5,169 nt of DNA from NCBI GenBank assembly GCA_030840415.1, contig JAVEEO010000184.1, positions 1 through 5,169 on the forward strand, written 5' to 3'. Origin of the DNA: Pseudonocardiales bacterium (GTDB lineage: Bacteria; Actinomycetota; Actinomycetes; Mycobacteriales; Jatrophihabitantaceae). Below the pieces are notes generated by a model. It was not told the origin of the DNA, ran no database searches, and saw only the letters and a list, made by a program, of their open reading frames with translations. Position numbers and translations under genes: made by a program. Shown piece by piece: positions 1 to 4,014 of the stretch; the first letter of the stretch is position 1; each line of letters begins with the position of its first letter.

Positions 1-13
1 CGGGAGGTGTTCC

Positions 14-30
14 GCTACCGTCGCGGTAGC
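14..30. repeat. Small perfect hairpin upstream of yajQ
   Basis: The arms GCTACCG (14-20) and CGGTAGC (24-30) are perfect inverted repeats around a 3-nt loop. No T-tract follows on either strand. It could end an upstream transcript that lies outside the window, or sit in the yajQ leader. The hairpin is seen directly; its role is not known. Confidence 0.4.
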
Positions 31-50
31 CGGCACCCGCCGCCACCGAC

Positions 51-110
51 CAGCCGATCCACTACCGCAGCCGATCGGACCGCAGCCGATCCGGCACCGC
101 AGCCGACCCG
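51..110. repeat. Short direct-repeat array (ACCGCAGCCGAYCSG unit) before yajQ
   Basis: Three adjacent copies of ACCGCAGCCGA followed by TCGG, TCCGGC or CCCG lie at 64-78, 79-95 and 96-110. A degenerate partial copy, CAGCCGATCC, lies at 51-60. The unit is 15-17 bp, so any slippage would not be constrained to whole codons, and the array lies outside the coding region. It ends 7 nt before the AAGGAG ribosome binding site of yajQ, so copy number could alter the leader length or the promoter-to-RBS distance. Simple slippage in GC-rich DNA is the dullest explanation. Confidence 0.6.
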
Positions 111-133
111 CACTCGCAAGGAGCATCCACGCC

Positions 134-625
134 ATGGCCGATCCGTCATTCGACGTCGTGAGCAAGATCGATCGCCAGGAAGCCGACAACGCCCTCAACC
201 AGGCAGCCAAGGAACTGGGCCAGCGCTTCGACTTCCGGGGCACCAACGCCTCGATCGAGTGGTCGGGCGAACTGGGCATCACCATCAAGGCGGACACCGA
301 GGAGCGCGCGGCTGCCGCCCTGGAGGTCTTCAAGGAGAAGTTGATCAAGCGCTCGATCTCGCTGAAATCCCTCGACGCCGGCGAGCCCCGGTCCTCGGGC
401 AAGCAGTACGTGATCAGCGGCTCGCTCAAGCAGGGAATCGAGTCCGAGGTCGCCAAGAAGATCGCCAAGACGATCCGGGATGAGGGGCCCAAGGGCGTCC
501 AGGCCCAAATCCAGGGCGACCAGTTGCGGGTGTCGGGCAAGAAGCGCGACGACCTGCAGGCGGTCATCGCGCTGCTCAAGGCCGGCGACTTCGGCGTGGC
601 GCTGCAATTCGACAACTACCGGTAG
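134..625 (+). CDS. yajQ: YajQ-family nucleotide/cyclic-di-GMP-binding protein
   Basis: This complete 163-residue protein matches the usual YajQ length of about 160. It opens with [13 protein letters not shown] and carries the conserved FRGT segment (34-37) and the typical C-terminus [12 protein letters not shown] (152-163). The family folds as two ferredoxin-like domains and acts in the cytosol. Known members bind nucleotides, and some Xanthomonas and Pseudomonas homologues bind cyclic-di-GMP and act with a transcription factor partner. Whether this actinobacterial copy binds c-di-GMP cannot be told from sequence. The start is supported by AAGGAG at 118-123, 10 nt upstream of the ATG. The stop lies 10 nt before rfbA on the same strand, so the two genes are probably co-transcribed. 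A 15-17 bp repeat array lies directly upstream. Confidence 0.95.
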   Translation: MADPSFDVVSKIDRQEADNALNQAAKELGQRFDFRGTNASIEWSGELGITIKADTEERAAAALEVFKEKLIKRSISLKSLDAGEPRSSGKQYVISGSLKQGIESEVAKKIAKTIRDEGPKGVQAQIQGDQLRVSGKKRDDLQAVIALLKAGDFGVALQFDNYR

Positions 626-635
626 CCGCCGACCG

Positions 636-1517
636 ATGAAGGGCATCATCCTCGCCGGCGGTTCGGGCTCGCGGCTGCATCCGATCACCCGGGCGGTCAG
701 CAAGCAGCTGCTGCCGGTCTATGACAAGCCGATGATCTACTACCCGCTGTCGGTGCTGATGCTGGCCGGCATCACCGAGATCCTGATCATCACCACGCCA
801 CACGACCAGGAGCAGTTCATCCGGCTGCTGGGCGACGGCTCGGACTTCGGCATCCAGCTCAGCTACGCGGTGCAGCCGGAGCCGGCGGGCCTGGCCCAGG
901 CGTTCCTGATCGGCCGCGAGCACGTCGGCTCGGACAGCGTGGCGCTGGTCCTCGGCGACAACATCTTCTACGGTCACCTGCTCGGCCGCACCCTCACCGA
1001 CGCCGCCCAGCTGACTCATGGCTGCCGGCTGTTCGGCTACCAGGTGTCGGACCCGCAGCGCTACGGCGTCGCCGAGGCCGATGCCGACGGCCGGCTGATC
1101 TCGATCGAGGAGAAGCCGGCCGTCCCCAAATCGAACCTGGCCGTCACTGGGCTGTACTTCTACGACAACGCCGTGCTGGACGCGGCGGCCCAGCTGCGGC
1201 CCTCGGCCCGTGGCGAGCTGGAGATCACCGACCTGAACAACCTCTACGTCGCCCAGGGCACCGCCGAGCTCGTCGACCTCGGCCGGGGCACCGCCTGGCT
1301 CGACACCGGCACCCACGACTCGCTGCTGGAGGCCGGCCAGTTCGTGCAGGTCCTCGAGCACCGGCAGGGCGTGCGGATCGCCTGCCTGGAGGAGATCGCG
1401 CTGGCCCGCGGCTTCATCGACGCCCACCAGGCGCTGGCCCTGGGCGAGGCGCTGGCCAAGTCCGGCTACGGGCAGTACGTCATCGAGGTGGCCCGACGGG
1501 AGCTCGACCGGAACTGA
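636..1517 (+). CDS. rfbA: Glucose-1-phosphate thymidylyltransferase
   Basis: The enzyme converts glucose 1-phosphate and dTTP to dTDP-glucose and pyrophosphate. This is the first step of dTDP-L-rhamnose and related deoxysugar synthesis in the cytosol; in actinomycetes the rhamnose is used in cell wall linkers, polysaccharides or glycosylated metabolites. The 293-residue length fits the short RmlA class. Visible motifs are the nucleotide-binding loop [13 protein letters not shown] (6-18), LGDNIFYG (106-113, with the metal-binding Asp108), EEKP (158-161), ELEITDLNN (194-202), WLDTGTH (221-227, with the second metal-binding Asp223) and the C-terminal SGYGQYV. The ATG at 636 gives the family N-terminus MKGIILAGG. 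An upstream in-frame ATG at 480 lies inside yajQ and would add foreign sequence. No Shine-Dalgarno sequence is visible in the 10-nt gap after yajQ, which suggests translational coupling. No rfbB, rfbC or rfbD follows. Confidence 0.96.
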   Translation: MKGIILAGGSGSRLHPITRAVSKQLLPVYDKPMIYYPLSVLMLAGITEILIITTPHDQEQFIRLLGDGSDFGIQLSYAVQPEPAGLAQAFLIGREHVGSDSVALVLGDNIFYGHLLGRTLTDAAQLTHGCRLFGYQVSDPQRYGVAEADADGRLISIEEKPAVPKSNLAVTGLYFYDNAVLDAAAQLRPSARGELEITDLNNLYVAQGTAELVDLGRGTAWLDTGTHDSLLEAGQFVQVLEHRQGVRIACLEEIALARGFIDAHQALALGEALAKSGYGQYVIEVARRELDRN

Positions 1518-1547
1518 CCCGGCCTCGATCTCGCCGCGGGCGACCTG

Positions 1548-1564
1548 CGCGGGGCTCCCTCGCG
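1548..1564 (+). terminator. Candidate terminator hairpin between convergent rfbA and rhodanese genes
   Basis: CGCGGGG (1548-1554) pairs with CCTCGCG (1558-1564) over 7 bp, including one G-U pair in + strand RNA, with a CTC loop. A smaller TCGCC/GGCGA hairpin sits just upstream, around 1531-1543. The 49-nt gap between two convergent stop codons is where a terminator is expected. There is no T-tract, so the call rests on position and stem only. Confidence 0.35.
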
Positions 1565-1566
1565 GT

Positions 1567-2064
1567 CTACTCCCCCGGCTGCGGGACTTCGGGTGAGGCC
1601 GGCGGCGACAACCCGGCCGCCGGGCCCGGCTCGTTGTCCGGCGCGCCGACCTCCTGCTCCACCCGGCTGGGTCCGGGCACCAGCGGCAGGCCGGCCTGCC
1701 GCCACGCCTCGACGCCCCCGATCAGGTCGGTGGCCTCCAGCCCGATCGAGCGCAGCGAGGCGGCGGCCAGGGACGAGGTGTAGCCCTCGGCGCACACCAC
1801 GATCCACCGTTGACCCGGCTGCGCAGCGGGTAGCCGAGCCGCCGAACCCGGGTGCAGCCGCCATTCCAGATGGTTTCGCTCCACCACCAGGGCACCCCTG
1901 ATCTCGCCGTCGCGGGCACGCTGCCAGGCCGGCCGGATGTCGACCAGGCGGGCACCCCGGGCGAGGGCCGCGCGTGCCTGGGCGACGTCGAGACGATCCA
2001 GCCCGGTCCGAGCGGCGGCCAGCAACTCCTCCACGCCGTCGAAGCCGGCCGTCGGGCCCGTCAT
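1567..2064 (-). CDS. Rhodanese-like domain protein coupled to cysteine dioxygenase
   Basis: This is a single-domain rhodanese-like protein of 165 residues, expected to be cytosolic. It probably accepts or transfers sulfane sulfur as a persulfide on Cys91. The domain covers about residues 26-125: VDIRP (41-45), EIRGALVVERNHLEWRL (54-70), the active-site loop CAEGYTSS (91-98) and the closing GGVEAWRQAGLP (116-127). The loop lacks the arginine that ends the classical CX5R loop. The CxEGYxSS form is, as I recall it, typical of the actinobacterial proteins found beside cysteine dioxygenase. Residues 128-165 are a Pro/Gly/Glu-rich, probably disordered tail. The start ATG (2064-2062) overlaps the dioxygenase stop as ATGA, and no strong RBS is seen, so translation is probably coupled to the upstream gene. 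An earlier in-frame ATG at 2463 would only read through the dioxygenase gene in another frame. Confidence 0.9.
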   Translation of the reverse strand: MTGPTAGFDGVEELLAAARTGLDRLDVAQARAALARGARLVDIRPAWQRARDGEIRGALVVERNHLEWRLHPGSAARLPAAQPGQRWIVVCAEGYTSSLAAASLRSIGLEATDLIGGVEAWRQAGLPLVPGPSRVEQEVGAPDNEPGPAAGLSPPASPEVPQPGE

Positions 2065-2636
2065 GCCGCCGGGGTCCCGGCCAGGCCGGGGCCGAGTACC
2101 GGCTCCGGGTCCTCGGTGGGCAGGCTCGCCAGTTCGACCAGCACGCCGGCTGCGTCCACGTCGTAGAAGCTCATGCTGGTCAGGGGCGGGGAGTAGGCGT
2201 GCACGCTGACGGCGGGGGCGGCGGACAGGTTGCGGACGTCGTGGACGTAGTGCGGCCCGAAACCCACCCCGTCGCCGCTGGCCCGACGGCGCTCGATCAG
2301 CGACGAGCCGGCTCCGGCCGCCGGCCGGCCCCAGCCACTCGGCGTCACCCCGGGCTGGTAGATCGCCTCGGCCAGCTCTCCGGCGAGCACCGTGTAGGCG
2401 CCGGCCGAGCCGCCGTGGTCGTGCAGCTGGGTGCCCTGGGTGGGAAGCCAGCTGATCAGCCACAGGTCCACCCGCCGGTCCCGGTAGAGGCGCTGGTGCC
2501 AGCGGCGGGCAGGGTCGTAGGAGACCGGATACCGGCCGGCCAGTACCTCCTCAGCGGCAAATCTGGCGTATTCCAACAGTTCGACAGGGTTGAGCGGCGA
2601 GCCGGCAGGGCCGGACGGACGCCGGACGGCGTTCAC
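2061..2636 (-). CDS. Cysteine dioxygenase family protein (cupin, type I)
   Basis: The protein is a mononuclear non-heme iron cupin. It is predicted to oxidise L-cysteine with O2 to cysteine sulfinate; a related thiol such as 3-mercaptopropionate is possible. With the GTG start at 2636 it has 191 residues, normal for the bacterial family. The three predicted iron ligands are His72 and His74 in the HDHGGSAGAYTVL motif and His132 in HDVRN. HAYSPPL (146-152) supplies Tyr148, the expected catalytic tyrosine. Gly75 replaces the cysteine that forms the Cys-Tyr crosslink in mammals, as is usual in bacteria. Arg52 may be the carboxylate-binding arginine. The GTG has GGAG (2648-2645) 8 nt upstream. The frame is open further upstream to an ATG at 2990, but that start overlaps the neighbouring gene and adds non-family residues. 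It is first in an ATGA-overlapped pair with the rhodanese gene. Confidence 0.93.
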   Translation of the reverse strand: MNAVRRPSGPAGSPLNPVELLEYARFAAEEVLAGRYPVSYDPARRWHQRLYRDRRVDLWLISWLPTQGTQLHDHGGSAGAYTVLAGELAEAIYQPGVTPSGWGRPAAGAGSSLIERRRASGDGVGFGPHYVHDVRNLSAAPAVSVHAYSPPLTSMSFYDVDAAGVLVELASLPTEDPEPVLGPGLAGTPAA

Positions 2637-2663
2637 GGCAGATGCTCCAGGAGTCAGCAGGGA

Positions 2664-2700
2664 CAGGACGGGCCGCGGCAACCCCGCGGCAGCGGTCCTG
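2664..2700 (-). promoter_or_regulatory. Strong hairpin in the cysteine dioxygenase leader
   Basis: On the - strand, CAGGAC (2700-2695) pairs with GTCCTG (2669-2664), and inside it GCCGCGG (2690-2684) pairs perfectly with CCGCGGC (2678-2672) around a 5-nt loop GGTTG. The two stems, 13 bp in all, are separated by a 4x2 internal loop. The hairpin starts 1 nt after the stop codon of a possible 34-codon uORF and ends 15 nt before the GGAG of the dioxygenase gene. No U-tract follows, so it is not a classical intrinsic terminator. It could be an attenuator or a translational control element. Confidence 0.45.
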
Positions 2701-2701
2701 G

Positions 2702-2806
2702 CTAACAGCTCTGGTCGAAGGAGTAGGCGCGCCGGCTGGTCCAGAAGGACACCTGCCAAAAGGGACGCGTCCGGCAGCTCGGCACGGGTCGGTGCGAGTG
2801 CGTCAT
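2702..2806 (-). CDS. Possible leader peptide (34 aa) upstream of cysteine dioxygenase
   Basis: On the - strand, ATG at 2806 opens a 34-codon frame that starts MTHSHRPVPSC, contains TSRRAYSFDQSC and ends Cys-stop (TGT TAG). A -10-like CATACT (2818-2813) sits 6 nt before the ATG, which would place the transcription start on or next to its A, so the message would be leaderless. This is common in actinobacteria. Short leader peptides with RR-rich and Cys-containing ends are known upstream of sulfur and cysteine genes in actinobacteria, and some act in cysteine-responsive attenuation. Only two Cys codons are present and the match to that pattern is loose. A random ORF of this size is also possible. 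Confidence 0.3.
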   Translation of the reverse strand: MTHSHRPVPSCRTRPFWQVSFWTSRRAYSFDQSC

Positions 2807-2812
2807 GCGCCC

Positions 2813-2841
2813 AGTATGCCGGACGGCGAAGCGTTTTCCTA
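2813..2841 (-). promoter_or_regulatory. Candidate promoter for the cysteine dioxygenase operon
   Basis: On the - strand, TAGGAA (2841-2836) and CATACT (2818-2813) are separated by 17 nt. The -10 matches TATAAT at 4 of 6 positions, and the -35 matches TTGACA weakly at 3 of 6. The -35 overlaps the stop codon of the upstream 134-aa gene. Its placement 6 nt before a possible leaderless ATG is the main support. Confidence 0.3.
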
Positions 2842-3243
2842 GTTAGCCCATCGGAAAGATGCCATAAGTTGTTCGAACCGCTCGAGCAGCTCGACGCAGT
2901 TGTCGCCGCCACTGAACTCGGCCAGCAGCGCCAGCTTGCCATCGGGCGCGGGCACCACGTAGCGGGCCGAACCCGCCGATACGTCGACATCGATCAGCTC
3001 GGCGACCGGACTGTCGGCATCGAGCCGGACCGACTCCACCGGCTCGTCCAGCAGGCCGATGCTGAGCACGGCACTGGCCGGGGTCAGGCCACTCATGCTG
3101 ATGACTGCGGTACTGAGGACGGCCACCACGGGGGCGCCGGCCACCTCCTCAGGCACCGAACCATCGTCGGGTGTGGCCACCAGCCAGTCGCGACAGTCCA
3201 GTTCAAAGGCCGGCAACTCCACTGCGTGGAGATCGCTGTCCAT
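2839..3243 (-). CDS. Hypothetical protein, LpqN/Mog1-like character, T7SS-associated type
   Basis: I do not recognise a named family with certainty. From the ATG at 3243 the protein has 134 residues. It has no signal peptide or membrane segment, an acidic bias and alternating hydrophobic strands, for example APVVAVLSTAVIS and LALLAEF. Its C-terminal helix ends in LLERFEQLMASFRWAN. This closing 'strand, DG, strand, helix ending SFRW' pattern recalls small actinobacterial proteins of Mog1/PsbP-like (LpqN-like) type that sit beside WXG100 genes. That is memory-based inference. The start was chosen because AGGGGG ends 4 nt before the ATG. An upstream in-frame ATG at 3339 would add 32 residues but has no RBS, and a TTGACT box at 3363-3358 lies too close to it. 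The gene follows the WXG100-like gene on the same strand. Confidence 0.65.
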   Translation of the reverse strand: MDSDLHAVELPAFELDCRDWLVATPDDGSVPEEVAGAPVVAVLSTAVISMSGLTPASAVLSIGLLDEPVESVRLDADSPVAELIDVDVSAGSARYVVPAPDGKLALLAEFSGGDNCVELLERFEQLMASFRWAN

Positions 3244-3357
3244 AACGCCCCCTAGCTCGCGTGCAATACGCGGGAACCTCAGCACCAGGTATCGGTTGCC
3301 ACGCGGTGGCAGTACCCGCGGTGCCGGGTTGTCAGACATGATTCAGGAAAGTCGGGA

Positions 3358-3363
3358 AGTCAA
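3358..3363 (-). promoter_or_regulatory. Possible -35 box (TTGACT) upstream of the 134-aa gene
   Basis: TTGACT matches the -35 consensus at 5 of 6 positions. The hexamer 17 nt downstream (CATGTC, 3340-3335) is a poor -10, so the promoter call is weak. If it is used, transcription would start near 3328 and favour the 3243 start over the 3339 start. Confidence 0.2.
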
Positions 3364-3390
3364 TCTGCTTCAATTCGGATGACGTGCTTG

Positions 3391-3447
3391 CCAGAAAATA
3401 CCATCCGGACGGTCTTGAAACCAGAAGTTCACGGATGGCTTTTCTGG
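3391..3447. repeat. Long imperfect inverted repeat in the gap between the 134-aa and WXG100-like genes
   Basis: The left arm CCAGAAAATACCATCCG (3391-3407) and the right arm CGGATGGCTTTTCTGG (3432-3447) are inverted copies differing only where TA faces a single C (G on the opposite strand). This gives 8 bp plus 7 bp of stem around a 24-nt loop. The loop contains a further CCAGAA (3421-3426), which repeats the start of the left arm. The segment is AT-richer than its surroundings. It lies 73-129 nt past the stop of the WXG100-like gene and upstream of the 134-aa gene. It could be a bidirectional terminator, an operator or a relic of a small mobile element. Confidence 0.55.
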
Positions 3448-3519
3448 TAAGGGTTTTCTCGGCCGGAGACGGGCAGGTCGGGCAGCCCCAGGAGCCAACC
3501 GGGCGCTCCGGGCAACCCC

Positions 3520-3828
3520 TTACCTATGGGGCTCGAGGGCCGTCGTCAACTCGGTCTCCAGCTGGCGATATCCGGCTAGACTTGCTGTCACCGAGGAAGC
3601 CATACTGTCCAAGAATGTCTGCAATGTAACTCGTTCTTTGTGCCAGTTGTGTTCTACTCGGCGAAATACAGCGGCAAGGTCCGGATCATTCATTTGGCCA
3701 CATAACGCACCATTGTCACCAAGCTGGGCGGCGACTGCCCGAATGGTGGCGACCAGCTGGGTCAGGGCCGTGAAATCGACCTCGATGGCGGCAGCCGGAC
3801 CGGGCCCAGCCTCAATAGTTGCTCCCAT
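3520..3828 (-). CDS. WXG100/EspC-like small helical protein (putative type VII secretion-related)
   Basis: The protein has 102 residues, close to the WXG100/ESX size, and appears to be all-helical. One helix spans about 18-38 (DFTALTQLVATIRAVAAQLG). A second region spans about 49-97 with the family-like stretch AVFRRVEHNWHKER (53-66, Trp62), followed by a long amphipathic helix ending YRQLETELTTAL. No exact WXG motif or C-terminal YxxxD/E secretion signal is present, so membership is inferred from size, helix pattern and the mid-protein Trp. No T7SS machinery gene (EccC, EccB, mycosin) is in the window. The ATG at 3828 has a weak RBS. A TAGCGT -10-like box 8 nt upstream suggests near-leaderless expression. 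The frame is open back to 3984, but that extension looks non-native. Codon use is clearly less GC-rich than in korA. Confidence 0.6.
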   Translation of the reverse strand: MGATIEAGPGPAAAIEVDFTALTQLVATIRAVAAQLGDNGALCGQMNDPDLAAVFRRVEHNWHKERVTLQTFLDSMASSVTASLAGYRQLETELTTALEPHR

Positions 3829-4014
3829 ACCGGCCAACGCTAGACAGACCGTCGCGGTAGGTGCAGAGTTTTCCACAGCCTGGAACACCGTGAGCGAGGC
3901 CACTAGGGTCTGCGCCGCCCACTCTCTACCATGGAGGGGGCAGCATCCTGTCGCCTGCGCGCGCCGGTTTCGGTGCCTGTTCATTCTGTAGCGCTATTGG
4001 AGGCGGACAGCCGC
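3829..4014. other. Divergent intergenic region between WXG100-like gene and korA
   Basis: This 186-nt stretch should carry the promoters for both divergent genes. On the - strand TAGCGT ends 8 nt before the WXG100-like ATG, and weak -35 candidates lie further back. On the + strand the best feature is the korA RBS, GGAGG at 3999-4003. A TACCAT box at 3927-3932 is -10-like without a good -35. Open frames run into it from both genes, but neither extension looks like family sequence. I see no RNA gene here. Confidence 0.4.

Noticed and set aside
146..703. Long - strand open frame opposite yajQ
   Set aside because: It lies antisense to a clearly identified yajQ. Its composition is that of a GC-rich shadow frame and no family pattern is visible.
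576..1427. 283-codon - strand open frame opposite rfbA
   Set aside because: It is antisense to a full-length RfbA with all family motifs. The translation is a Val/Gly/Asp/Gln-rich shadow without domain features.
1974..2705. 243-codon + strand open frame across the dioxygenase and rhodanese genes
   Set aside because: It is antisense to two recognised genes, Arg/Pro/Gly-rich and without family features.
3244..3339. 32-residue N-terminal extension of the 134-aa protein from the ATG at 3339
   Set aside because: No RBS precedes 3339, while AGGGGG ends 4 nt before the ATG at 3243. The choice is not certain.
3499..3519. GGAGC/GCTCC hairpin after the WXG100-like stop as an intrinsic terminator
   Set aside because: The core stem is only 5 bp, with no T-tract. 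It is too weak to list as a terminator.
3829..3984. N-terminal extension of the WXG100-like protein from an ATG at 3984
   Set aside because: The added 52 residues are Cys/Arg-rich and unlike WXG100 proteins, and they extend the protein well past the usual length. A -10-like box just before 3828 also favours the short form.
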